Shown one piece after another: positions 7,801 to 16,538 of a DNA stretch of 39,204 nt. Position numbers and translations under genes: made by a program. Positions within the stretch are counted from its first letter, which is position 1, and every line of letters begins with the position of its first letter. The DNA lies in contig JABFSI010000013.1 in assembly GCA_013140695.1 (NCBI GenBank), positions 1 through 39,204 of the forward strand, given 5' to 3'. The notes below the pieces were generated by a model. That model did no database searches. It had not been told where the DNA came from and saw only the letters and a list, made by a program, of their open reading frames with translations. This DNA is from Sideroxydans sp. Its GTDB lineage: Bacteria; Pseudomonadota; Gammaproteobacteria; Burkholderiales; Gallionellaceae.

Positions 7801-10800
7801 GCCGACATTGCCCGCGTTGCCTTCATAGATGCGCCACACGGCGGAACTTCCGCCCGTGTTGGCTATGCTCCAGTTGCTGAAGTTGCTCATCTGGGTCCAT
7901 TGGCTGCCCGTGAGGCCAGTCGTATTGCTCGCCGTGCCTCCCGCATCGATCCAGCCCGCAAGTCCGCTGCTGACGCTGCTTTCCCAGAAGCTGTTGTTGA
8001 TGGTGCCACCGTTGAAACCCACCAGTTTTCCGGCATAGCTGCCGCCGCTCACCGAACCTGTGGCATAGCTGTTGTCGATCGAGGCGTAGGGGTTGTATTG
8101 GGCGCTGCCGTTTCCTCCAGCCAGGCCGCCGATGGCATAACCTGTGCCGCTCACATTACCAGTGGCGTAACTGTTGCGGATGGTCTGCCCGTAGTTCATC
8201 CCCGTCAATCCGCCGACATAGCTGCCGCCTCGCACGACGCCCGTGGCATAGGCGCCATTGATCGAGCCATAGTTCATCCCGACCAGTCCGCCGGTGTAAT
8301 AGCTGGTTCCCGTCACATCGCCCGTGGCATAGCCGTTGATCGTGCCCATGCCGCGGCCCACAAGCCCCCCTACGTACATGGTGCCGCTTACTTGACCGGT
8401 GGCGTGGCTATGGCTGATTGCTCCTGAGGTTTGGCCTACCAGCCCTCCAACGATATCAGCGCCACTGACGTTGCCTGTGGCGTAGCTGTTGCTGACTGCA
8501 CCTTCCGTATTTCCCATCAGGCTGCCGACGTAAGTTCTACCCGTGACGCTGCCGCCGACCATCCCCACGTTGCGGATCGCCGAGTTCGCGCCCCCAAAGC
8601 CGAACAAGCCAACGCGTGTGGTCGCGGGGCGATTGATGGCGAGGTTGGTGACGGTGTGGCCCAAGCCATCGAATGACCCGGTAAAGGCATTGGCGTAGCT
8701 TGCGCCGATGGGTGAAAAGCCGCCCCCGCCGTTCCACCCCGAGGTGGCGCTGGCATCGATGTTGGCCCCCAGTGCGTAATATCCCGCCAGGTTGAGATTC
8801 ATACCCTGCAGGTCGGCACCGGTGGTGCTGCCCGCCGCTCCCAGGCTGTTAATGACGGTGTATGGGTGCGTATTGATGGTCAGAAAGCCCGTGCCCGAGC
8901 GCGGCGTCGAGCCGTCGGCCTGAACAAAGTTCACATGTCCGACAAAGCCGTTCGGACCGAGTCCGACATTGACACTGCCGCCCGCTTCGAGATCGAGGCT
9001 GGCCGTGTTGCTGGCGGTCATCACCGCGTTGATGTTGACGTTGTTCGCTGCTGAGAGCGTGACATTATTGGCCGACCACGCCAGGGGCGCGCTAAGCGTG
9101 ATGTCGCCCGCGCTGGTGCTGAACAGCATGTCACCCGAGGCAGATACCGCGCCGAGATGGATCGTCTGGTCGTTGTAGAAGCTCAGATTGCCCACGCTCT
9201 GGTGAATGTTGAGGAGGCTGTTTGCGCCCGTCATGACGAGGCTGCCGGTTGCGCCGCTGGCCTTGGTGAAGCTCTGCGACACGTTCATATTGCCGCCAAC
9301 GCTGAACACCCCTCCTGTCTGGCTGTAGCCGACAGTATTGACATTACCGGTAACAGCCAGTGCGCCTGCCGACATGGCCAAATTACCGCTGCTGGTGAGC
9401 GTGTTCAAAGAAGTCGCGCCCGCGACGCCACTGTCATAGGTCACCGTCACGCCTGTTGGTATCGTCACCGCCAGCACGTTGCCGATGCCTTCTGGAATGA
9501 CGCCTCCTGCCCAGTTGGCAGCATTCGACCAGTTGCCGCTCGCCCCTGTCCAGGCAACGCTCGCAAGCGGTGTGATATCGGCGGTGAGGGGGCTAAAAAC
9601 ATAGTTTCCGGCATCTGCACCATAGACCGACATCAACACCGTCTTGCCTACGCCAACGTTTTTGTCGGCAAATACGCTGTTGGCAGTTGAAGCCAGATTG
9701 ACGCTATCTCCGGCAAAGGGAGTCACAGCTCCCGTGCCAGTCAGCGCCACGGCCGTTGTTCCGTCATAGACCTTGTTGCTAGCGGTGAGGCCGGTCACAG
9801 TCAGCGGGGCGGGGGTGATGCTGACCGAACTGCCCACCGTGCTCAGCAGGGTGTAGTTGCCAGTTAGCCCGCCATTAGTGCTGCTTCCAAGCGCCAGGCC
9901 GGTGACGCTCGCCAGGGGGCTGGCGGTCTGCACATTTTTGCTGGTCAGATTGCTGGCGTCGCCTGCACCTGTGAGCGTGAAGGTTTCCCCGGCCACGCCA
10001 GTGGCGGTGAACACACTGCCTGCGACGGTGGTGCTGGTGTCATAGACGCGGGTGCCGCTCAAGGTGAGGCTGGCAGGCGTGATGTTGGCCGTGATGCCGG
10101 TTTGCTGAATGATGTGGTAATTGCCCGCATCGGTGCCGCTCAAGGTATTGCCGGTGACGGTAACGGCTTTGGCAGTGCTCACATTCTTATCGGCAAAAGC
10201 GCCGGTGGCGGTGCCGCCAATCGTCAGGCTGTCACCGCTGATGATGTCACTGCTCACGAGTGCGGCGGTGCCGCCCAAGGTGGCCACCGTACCCGCGTCA
10301 TAGGTTTTGTTATTGGCAGTCAGGCCGCTGACAGCCACGTCTTTCTTGGTGATGTCGGTAGTCAAACCGGTTTGTTGAACGATGTTGTAGTTGCCCGCAT
10401 CGGTGCCGCTCAAGGTGTTGCCGGTGACGGAGACAACTTTGCCCGTGCCGGCATTCTTGTCGAAAAATGCGCCAACTGCCGTGCCGCCAACAGTCACGCT
10501 GTCAGTGCCCAGCACGTTCACAGCGGCTGTGCCGGTCAAGGTGACGGTAGTTGTCGCGTCGTAGGTTCTGTTGCTGGCGGCAAGGCCGGTCACTGCCAAG
10601 TTGGCCTTACTGATGTTGGCCGTCAAACCGGTTTGCTGAGTGATGTGGTAATTGCCAGCATCGGTGCCGCTCAAGGTATTGCCGGTGACGGTAACGGCTT
10701 TGGCAGTGCTCACATTCTTATCGGCAAAAGCGCCGGTGGCGGTGCCGCCAATCGTCAGGCTGTCACCGCTGATGATGTCACTGCTCACGAGTGCGGCGGT

Positions 10801-13800
10801 GCCGCCCAAGGTGGCCACCGTACCCGCGTCATAGGTTTTGTTATTGGCAGTCAGGCCGCTGACAGCCACGTCTTTCTTGGTGATGTCGGTAGTCAAACCG
10901 GTTTGTTGAACGATGTTGTAGTTGCCCGCATCGGTGCCGCTCAAGGTGTTGCCGGTGACGGAGACAACTTTGCCCGTGCCGGCATTCTTGTCGAAAAATG
11001 CGCCAACTGCCGTGCCGCCAACAGTCACGCTGTCGCCGCTGAATGCCGTGACTACGGCTGAACCCGTCAATGCAGCCGTGGTGGTGGCATCGTAGGTCTT
11101 GCTGCTAGCGGACAGACCGGTCACCGCCAGATCAGCCTTGCCGATGTCGGCCGTGATACCGGTTTGCAGACCCACGTTGTAATTGCCCGCATCGGCCCCA
11201 CTCAGGCTTAAGCCCGCGATGTTGACCGCCTTGCTGGTGCCGACATTCTTATCGACAAAAGCGCCAACGGCCGTACCGCCCACCGTGACGCTGTCAGAAC
11301 CCAACGCGGCCACAGCGGCTGTGCCGGTCACGGTGGCGGCAATTGTCGCGTCGTAGGTTTTGTTGGCAGCAGACAGGCCGGTGATGATGATGTTGGCTTT
11401 GGCGATGTCAGCCGTCAGACCGGCTTGCTGAACGAGGTTGTAATTGCCTGCATCGGTGCCGGCGAGGGTGTTGCCCGTCACGATCACGCTCTTGCCCGCA
11501 CCCGTGTTCTTGGTCAGGAAACTGCCCGCCGCCGTGCCAGCGACAGTCACGGCATCGCTGCTGTAGAACTTGCCGTCGTTGGCACCGTTGGCGCCGCCGG
11601 TGATGGCCGCCGTGCCAGTGAGAGTAGCCGCTGTGGTGGCGTCGTAGGTCTTATTGGCAGCACCTAGGCCCGAGACCGTGACATCCTTCCTGGCGATATT
11701 GGCCGTCGTGCTGGCTTGATCAGTGATGAGGTAGTTGCCCGCATCGGCCCCGCTGTAGTTACTGGCCAGCGTCACTGTCTTGCTGTTGCCGACGTTCTTG
11801 TCGCCAAAGCTGCCCGTGGCATTGATGTTCACCGTGTCGCCGGAAACAAGGCCAGCAATGTTCGCGCCGCTCGTGCTCACCGTGGCGGCGGTCGTGCCGT
11901 CATAGGTCTTGTTGCTGGCGGTAATGCTGGAAACCGAGACGGCCTTCTGCGTGATGTCCGCCGTGGTGCTGGCCTGACCGGTGAAAAGGTAATTGCCCCC
12001 GTCGGCGCCGCCAAAGGTACTGGCCAGCGTCACTGTCTTGCCAGTGGCCACGTTCTTGTCTACAAAGCTGCCACTGGAACTCACGCTCACCACGTCGCCG
12101 GAGATCAACCCGGCGATGCTCGCGCCACTGGCATCCACCGTGGCACTGGTGCCGCCATCGTAGATCTTGTTACTGGCAGTGATGCCGGAAACCGAGACGG
12201 CCTTCTGAGCCACCGTCTCCGTGCCATCCACATAGCGGATGATGTAGCCCTGCTGGTTGGAATACAGACCGCTCAAGGTAATGGCGTGCGTTCCCGCGTT
12301 TTTATCGCCGCTATAAGCCACCGAGCCCAGCAGGTTGCTGTTTGGTGCGGTGGAGTAGCTGACCCCGTCATTGCCGTTGTAGACCTGTCCGTCATAGGTC
12401 TTGCTGGCATCGTTGGCGGTCACCGTGAGGTTGGTCATGAACGCCCGCAGCAGCGGGTCGGTGTGGCCGTCGTAGATGACCCAGGTGTTGGTGAAGTCGA
12501 AGCCGGTGAAGCTGCTTTGTTGTTGCATGTCGGCGGAGGTGAGGCCTGTGCCGCCAGCGGATGTCGCCTGACTCGAGGTGGTGGTGTTCCAGTAGCTGTT
12601 GCTGACGCTGCCGCTGTTGTTGAAGCCCACCAGACCGCCGATATTGCCGTAGCCACTCATGACGCCACCGACGGTGCCCGTGGCGTAGCTGTCGCGGATG
12701 CTACCGTCGTTTTGGCCTACCAGCCCACCAACGTTGCCGTTGCCAAACATGGTACCCACTACCGTGCCCGTGGCGTAGCTGTCGCTGATGCTACCGCTGT
12801 TTTGGCCCACCAGCCCGCCAACGGTAGTCCAGCCGTTCACGCTACCTGTGGCGTAGGCGTTGCTGATGCTGCCCCAACTGTACCCCACCAACCCACCCAC
12901 AGAATTGGTGCCAGCCACGCGACTTGTGGCGTAAACGTCGTTGATGCTGCCCCCACTGTTGTAACCCACCAAAGCGCCAACGTTGGCGGTACCCGTGACG
13001 CTGCCAGAGGTGTAGACGTTGCGAATGCTGCCGCTGTTTTGCCCCACCAGCGTACCGACACTATTGCCTCCCCCAACCACGCCGCCGACCAGACCCAGGT
13101 TACGTATGTCGGAACTTGCACCGGTAACACCGAACAGACCGACGTTATCTGCCCCGTAAATGCTGAGGTTGCTGATGGTGTGGTTCTGTCCGTCGAAACT
13201 ACCGTTGAAGTTACTGACTGAATTACCAACCGAGACAAATCCGCTGCTGTTCCAGACATCATTGCCGGTGCTGGTGCCGGTGGCATTGATGTTAGCAGCC
13301 AGGGTGTAATACGCACCCATGTCCATCGCCATTAACTGCAACTGGTGTGCGTTGGTAATCGTGGTGGAATACTCGGAAGCCAGCATCGGCCGCACCGCGC
13401 CATTACTGCCGTTCAAGGTGCCGTCCGCATCGACCATGACCCAGTTATTGCCGACAGCACCCGGTGTGGTCGTGAAGTTGAAGCCGACGAAGTTGGCTGT
13501 GTTTTGCATTTGAGCGCTGGTCAGGCCTGTACCGCCTGCGGAAATCAGACCAGAGGTGTCGGTATTCCAGTAGCTGCTGCTGATGGTGCTGAGAGTGTTG
13601 TTCCCACCCACCAGCCCGCCGACATGGCCGACGTTGCCCGTAACGCTACCCGAGGCGTAGCTGTTGCTGATTGCGCCGTAGTTGCCCCCGACCAGACCGC
13701 CGGTGTAGTCGCCACGGCCATTGTGCACGCCGACGGCGCCGACGCCGTCGATGTCGCCGGTGACGCTGCCAGTGGCGTAGCTGTTGCTGATCATCGTGCC

Positions 13801-16353
13801 GAAATTGAGCCCCACCAGACCGCCGACGTAGTTTAGGCTGCCTGTAACGTTGCCCGTGGCGTAGCTGTTGCTTATTATGGTACCTATGCCGGTACGACCC
13901 ACCAGACCGCCGACGCTGTTGCCCCCCGTGCTGCTTACGTTGCCCGTGGCGTAGCTGTTGCTGATGGTGCCAATGCCGGTACTCCCCATCAGCCCGCCGA
14001 CGTTGTCGCCGTACCGGCCGCTCACGCTGCCCGTGGCGTAGCTGTTGCTGATCGTGCCTTCGCCGAACCCCACCAGACCGCCGATGTCGGCGTTGCCACT
14101 GACGCTACCCGTGGCATAGCTGTGGCTGATCGTTCCTTGGCTGTACCCCACCAGACCGCCGGCGTAGCGGACGTTGCCCGTGATGTTGCCCGTGGCATAA
14201 CTGTTGCTGATGATGCCACTGCTGGCCCCCGCCAGACCTCCGACGTTGCGGCCGAAGTTAGTGACGTTGCCCGTGGCGTAGCTGTTGCTGATGCTTCCAG
14301 AGTTGTTCCCCGCGAGCCCGCCGACATCGTCGTAGTTGCCTGTGACGTTGCCGGTGGCAGAGCTGTTGCTGATCGTGCCAGAGTTGCTCCCCACCAACCC
14401 GCCGGCAAAGTACTGTTGTCCCGCGACCCTGTCCGTGGCGTAGCTGTTGCTGATAGTTCCAGAGTTGCTCCCCACCAGCCCGCCGACGTCGTAGTCGCCC
14501 AGTACGTTGCCCGTGGCATAGCTGTTGCTGATGGTGCCAAAGTTGGTCCCCGCTAGCCCACCGACGTCAAGGTGCCCATTCGCGTAGACGTTTACCAGTC
14601 CCACGTTGCTGACCAAAGCATTTGCAGCTACTTTTGAAAACAGGCCCACACTTGAGCCCGTTAGCAAGGTGTTGATGTACAGGTTGCCGATGGTGTGGCC
14701 GAGGCCATTGAAGGTGCCGGTGAATGGCTGGTTAGAATCACCGAGGGGTATGAAGCCGTCGTTAAAAAGGGACCAATTCGTTGTACCCGTGGCGTCAATG
14801 TTCGCCCCCAGCACATAGTTGCCGCCAAGGTTGCCACCGATGCCCTGCAGTGTGCCGTCGTTGCGCCATGCCGATGCGCCCGTGCCGAGGGCAGTAATAA
14901 CGGTGTAGTTGGTCACTGCGCCATCACTGCCCAGCTTGGTGGAGAAGTTGTTACCAGCTTGCAGATTGATGCGTCCTGTGAAACCAGTACTCGTTAGGCC
15001 GAAGTCGTAGGTGGATGTATTACCCGCATTCACCGTGCCCTGACCATATTCCAGCGCCACTTTGCTGCTGGTGCCGCTGCCGGTAATATCGGCCAGGACG
15101 TGGATGTTGCGGTCGGCGTGCAGCGTCAGGGTGTTGTTGGCGCTCCAGCTCACGTTGTCTTTGACGAAGATGTCGCCATTACCGGTGGTGGCCCCGTTGG
15201 CGCTCTGGATGGTGACGCTGTTGTTGCCAAGCTGGCTGCCCAGCGTGGCGCCGGAGATGTCGCCGCCCGATGCGGCGATGGTGAAGTCGTTGGGGTCGAT
15301 CAGCCACGAGCCAGTGAGCCCGTGGGTGGATGCTGTGGTGATGTGAACGTCATCGGCCACCTTGACATGGGCCGCACTGGTTTCGATGAAGCCGCCGTTG
15401 CCAGTAGTGGATGCACTGGCATCCAGCGTGCCACCTACATTGACCGTGCCCACTTGCATATCACCGATGAGCTTGATGGTGCCGTTGATGTTCTGGATGG
15501 TGTGGGCTTGTATGACGCCGGTATTGTTGACTACTGCTGTGCTTAGCGCATCGGCGGCCTTGGCCGACATGAAGACCTGACCACCGTCGGCGACGATGAG
15601 TTGTTTATTATCGACCAAGGCTTTGAGTGCGCCTTGGTCGATGTTGAAGCTCAGCAGCGAGCCGTTATTGATTTGCAACGTGACCTTATCACCAGCAGCC
15701 AGCAGCGCTGTGCCTAGCCGGGCGGAGATGACGCCTTCGTTGCGCACCTCTGGTGCCAGCAGGGCGATGTAGCCGCCATCTGTTGCGGTAAGCGTGCCTT
15801 GGTTGACCACGCTGGCATTGCTGCCGTTGCCGCTGAAGCTGTACTTACCTGCCATGAAGTCGGTATTGCTCAGATTCTGCGTGGTGGCAACGAGGCCACC
15901 TACATTGACTTGCGAGCCCTGCCCAAACAATACGCCATTGGGGTTGAGGATGAACACCTGTCCGTTGGCGCTTAAGCTGCCGAGGATTTGGCTAGCGTCT
16001 TGCCCGACCACGCGGTTGAGTGCAATGGAGGAGGCGTTGGGCTGATTGAAGCGTACCAATTCGTTGGCGGCTATGCCGAAGCTTTGCCAGTTGATGGCGA
16101 GGTTCTGGCTACCTTGGTTGATGGTGGTGTTACTGCCGCTGGCCGTGATATTGCCGCTACCGGCAGTGATCTGGCCGCCCGTGGGTGCCGCTAGCGCGAA
16201 ACCGAAAACCAGTACACTGCCAGTCAGCGCTACCGCGCCAACGATGCGGCTCTTGCGTCCAGAGCTGGTTTTGCCTCGGCCTTTGACGTTCTCGGCAACG
16301 GCAACCCAGGCATTGGTAATGTGGCTCCATATCAGACGGTAGATGTGATTCAT
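4870..16353 (-). CDS. Giant TpsA exoprotein (filamentous-haemagglutinin-like adhesin, 3827 aa) with GLUG and YDG repeats
   Basis: Residues 1-25 (MNHIYRLIWSHITNAWVAVA...) form the ESPR extended signal peptide. A hydrophobic core ends near Ala56, followed by the TPS secretion domain (about 57-330) with the hallmark NPNG at 137-140. Beyond it three GLUG arrays (about 570-930, 1065-1265 and 2570-2800; units like GGLVGSNSGTISNSYATG) alternate with two YDG/MBG arrays (about 1300-2260 with 11 units, 2860-3710 with 10 units; SxKTYDATTxATLTG ... GTDAGNYN). A non-repeat stretch at 2260-2570 resembles the post-TPS segment. No C-terminal anchor is seen; the last 115 residues share a motif with the second TpsA. 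Residues 1-485 are the same as in that protein. It contains an RGD tripeptide at 880-882. It should be exported by the downstream TpsB and act as a surface or released adhesin. Confidence 0.93.
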   Translation of the reverse strand: MNHIYRLIWSHITNAWVAVAENVKGRGKTSSGRKSRIVGAVALTGSVLVFGFALAAPTGGQITAGSGNITASGSNTTINQGSQNLAINWQSFGIAANELVRFNQPNASSIALNRVVGQDASQILGSLSANGQVFILNPNGVLFGQGSQVNVGGLVATTQNLSNTDFMAGKYSFSGNGSNASVVNQGTLTATDGGYIALLAPEVRNEGVISARLGTALLAAGDKVTLQINNGSLLSFNIDQGALKALVDNKQLIVADGGQVFMSAKAADALSTAVVNNTGVIQAHTIQNINGTIKLIGDMQVGTVNVGGTLDASASTTGNGGFIETSAAHVKVADDVHITTASTHGLTGSWLIDPNDFTIAASGGDISGATLGSQLGNNSVTIQSANGATTGNGDIFVKDNVSWSANNTLTLHADRNIHVLADITGSGTSSKVALEYGQGTVNAGNTSTYDFGLTSTGFTGRINLQAGNNFSTKLGSDGAVTNYTVITALGTGASAWRNDGTLQGIGGNLGGNYVLGANIDATGTTNWSLFNDGFIPLGDSNQPFTGTFNGLGHTIGNLYINTLLTGSSVGLFSKVAANALVSNVGLVNVYANGHLDVGGLAGTNFGTISNSYATGNVLGDYDVGGLVGSNSGTISNSYATDRVAGQQYFAGGLVGSNSGTISNSSATGNVTGNYDDVGGLAGNNSGSISNSYATGNVTNFGRNVGGLAGASSGIISNSYATGNITGNVRYAGGLVGYSQGTISHSYATGSVSGNADIGGLVGFGEGTISNSYATGSVSGRYGDNVGGLMGSTGIGTISNSYATGNVSSTGGNSVGGLVGRTGIGTIISNSYATGNVTGSLNYVGGLVGLNFGTMISNSYATGSVTGDIDGVGAVGVHNGRGDYTGGLVGGNYGAISNSYASGSVTGNVGHVGGLVGGNNTLSTISSSYWNTDTSGLISAGGTGLTSAQMQNTANFVGFNFTTTPGAVGNNWVMVDADGTLNGSNGAVRPMLASEYSTTITNAHQLQLMAMDMGAYYTLAANINATGTSTGNDVWNSSGFVSVGNSVSNFNGSFDGQNHTISNLSIYGADNVGLFGVTGASSDIRNLGLVGGVVGGGNSVGTLVGQNSGSIRNVYTSGSVTGTANVGALVGYNSGGSINDVYATSRVAGTNSVGGLVGYSWGSISNAYATGSVNGWTTVGGLVGQNSGSISDSYATGTVVGTMFGNGNVGGLVGQNDGSIRDSYATGTVGGVMSGYGNIGGLVGFNNSGSVSNSYWNTTTSSQATSAGGTGLTSADMQQQSSFTGFDFTNTWVIYDGHTDPLLRAFMTNLTVTANDASKTYDGQVYNGNDGVSYSTAPNSNLLGSVAYSGDKNAGTHAITLSGLYSNQQGYIIRYVDGTETVAQKAVSVSGITASNKIYDGGTSATVDASGASIAGLISGDVVSVSSSGSFVDKNVATGKTVTLASTFGGADGGNYLFTGQASTTADITQKAVSVSSITASNKTYDGTTAATVSTSGANIAGLVSGDTVNINATGSFGDKNVGNSKTVTLASNYSGADAGNYLITDQASTTANIARKDVTVSGLGAANKTYDATTAATLTGTAAITGGANGANDGKFYSSDAVTVAGTAAGSFLTKNTGAGKSVIVTGNTLAGTDAGNYNLVQQAGLTADIAKANIIITGLSAANKTYDATIAATVTGTAAVAALGSDSVTVGGTAVGAFVDKNVGTSKAVNIAGLSLSGADAGNYNVGLQTGITADIGKADLAVTGLSASSKTYDATTTAALTGSAVVTAFSGDSVTVGGTAVGAFFDKNAGTGKVVSVTGNTLSGTDAGNYNIVQQTGLTTDITKKDVAVSGLTANNKTYDAGTVATLGGTAALVSSDIISGDSLTIGGTATGAFADKNVSTAKAVTVTGNTLSGTDAGNYHITQQTGLTANISKANLAVTGLAASNRTYDATTTVTLTGTAAVNVLGTDSVTVGGTAVGAFFDKNAGTGKVVSVTGNTLSGTDAGNYNIVQQTGLTTDITKKDVAVSGLTANNKTYDAGTVATLGGTAALVSSDIISGDSLTIGGTATGAFADKNVSTAKAVTVTGNTLSGTDAGNYHIIQQTGITANITPASLTLSGTRVYDTSTTVAGSVFTATGVAGETFTLTGAGDASNLTSKNVQTASPLASVTGLALGSSTNGGLTGNYTLLSTVGSSVSITPAPLTVTGLTASNKVYDGTTAVALTGTGAVTPFAGDSVNLASTANSVFADKNVGVGKTVLMSVYGADAGNYVFSPLTADITPLASVAWTGASGNWSNAANWAGGVIPEGIGNVLAVTIPTGVTVTYDSGVAGATSLNTLTSSGNLAMSAGALAVTGNVNTVGYSQTGGVFSVGGNMNVSQSFTKASGATGSLVMTGANSLLNIHQSVGNLSFYNDQTIHLGAVSASGDMLFSTSAGDITLSAPLAWSANNVTLSAANNVNINAVMTASNTASLDLEAGGSVNVGLGPNGFVGHVNFVQADGSTPRSGTGFLTINTHPYTVINSLGAAGSTTGADLQGMNLNLAGYYALGANIDASATSGWNGGGGFSPIGASYANAFTGSFDGLGHTVTNLAINRPATTRVGLFGFGGANSAIRNVGMVGGSVTGRTYVGSLMGNTEGAVSNSYATGNVSGADIVGGLVGQTSGAISHSHATGQVSGTMYVGGLVGRGMGTINGYATGDVTGTSYYTGGLVGMNYGSINGAYATGVVRGGSYVGGLTGMNYGQTIRNSYATGNVSGTGYAIGGLAGGNGSAQYNPYASIDNSYATGSVSGGSYAGKLVGFNGGTINNSFWESSVSSGLAGWIDAGGTASNTTGLTGSQWTQMSNFSNWSIANTGGSSAVWRIYEGNAGNVGPLLRDFLTALTVTADTGSRSYDGGTTALGVSYSATPNANLLGTASTTLDGKNVGSHTAMASGLYSNQQGYDVSYVDGTVNVTPKSVSVSGITASNKSYDTTTAVTVSTSGANIAGLISGDTVNVNATGAFQTKDAGTAKTVTLSSSYSGADVGNYLITDQATASADIAKANLAVTGLSASNKTYDATTSATLSGVASVAALGSDSVSVSGTAVGTFVDKNVGTAKAVAVAGLSISGADAGNYNVGQQTGITADISKADLAVTGLSASSKTYDATTNVTLTGATSVTALNGDSVTLGGTATGAFADKSAGTGKAVTVSGNTLTGTDAGNYSLVQQSGLTADISKADLAVTGLSASSKTYDASTVATLTGTATVAALGGDSVTLGGTAIGAFADKNAGTGKAVTVSGNTLAGTDAGNYNLIQQTGLNADISKADLAVTGLSASSKEYDATTVATLGGTAAVTALGNDSVSVSGSAIGSFANKNVGTAKAVTVAGNTLSGTDAGNYNLVQQTGLSADISKANITIVGLSAASKTYDATTTATLTGTAYVAALGSDSVSVSGTAVGTFVDKNAGTGKGVNVAGLSLGGADAGNYNVGQQTSITADIAPKSVSVSGISASNKTYDGTTTATVSTTSANIAGLVSGDTVTVSATGTFADKNVANGKTVALSSNYSGADAGNYSFTDQASTTADIAQKALTVSATGVNKVYDGGTVATVTLSDNRVVGDVLSLSDSSASFSDKNVGTSKSVNVSGINVSGTDAGNYTFNTAAATNADIAPKSVSVSGITASNKTYDGTATASLGGIAALVAGDIVSGDSLNIGGTAVGSFATASVGNHKPVTVMGNTLSGADAGNYRMVQQTGLTADIIAAPTSGNVPGAVASAISALSGGDGLLLAYQATQTDTANPVGMIGETNMIIAMNTTEKLTTARDNIIRVSDSIRIVNNGIRFPDDMRGAQVGDASADDVNILNASFTDILNMEVK
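10127..11034 (-). repeat. Exact 377-bp repeat inside tpsA1 (copies 10127-10503 and 10658-11034, period 531 bp)
   Basis: Bases 10127-10503 and 10658-11034 agree at every position I compared, while the sequence just outside diverges at once (10126/10657 and 10504/11035). The period of 531 bp equals 177 codons, two YDG units. Other YDG units in the gene are only similar, so this pair marks a recent in-frame two-unit expansion or gene conversion. Confidence 0.85.
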
Positions 16354-16430
16354 GGCTTTGCTCAGAGGATTTTTATACCGCGATATTAATCAAATGAACG
16401 TAGTTCGTATGTCCCCTGAACTGAGGACAA
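14897..16430 (-). repeat. 1534-bp duplicated segment, copy in tpsA1
   Basis: This segment covers the first 485 codons of tpsA1 and 77 bp upstream of its start. It agrees, wherever I compared, with 20678-22211 at a constant offset of 5781 bp, and the translated N-termini are identical over all 485 residues. Identity stops abruptly at both ends. The upstream part includes the ribosome-binding region and an imperfect palindrome (GTCCCCTGAACTGAGGAC, 16411-16428). Promoter elements further upstream are not shared. Confidence 0.9.
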
Positions 16431-16538
16431 AGCCTTAGTTTACTTTTAGGCTATAGCCGGATCACCGCATCAGTTTATGCTGCCATATGCATCTGGTTCA
16501 TGGGTCGCAAAGCGAAAACAACGAACCATTTACGCTGA

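Noticed and set aside
10102..11061. 319-codon plus-strand frame with internal repeats
   Set aside because: Its repeats are those of the real minus-strand gene; no independent coding signals.
11716..13221. 501-codon plus-strand open frame inside tpsA1
   Set aside because: Same antisense artefact over the YDG and GLUG arrays; the repeated VARxAVADA-type product is a shadow.
12560..14660. Regular repeats that might suggest a CRISPR array
   Set aside because: The repeats are in frame, vary at codon level and encode GLUG motifs; there are no constant repeats with unique spacers.
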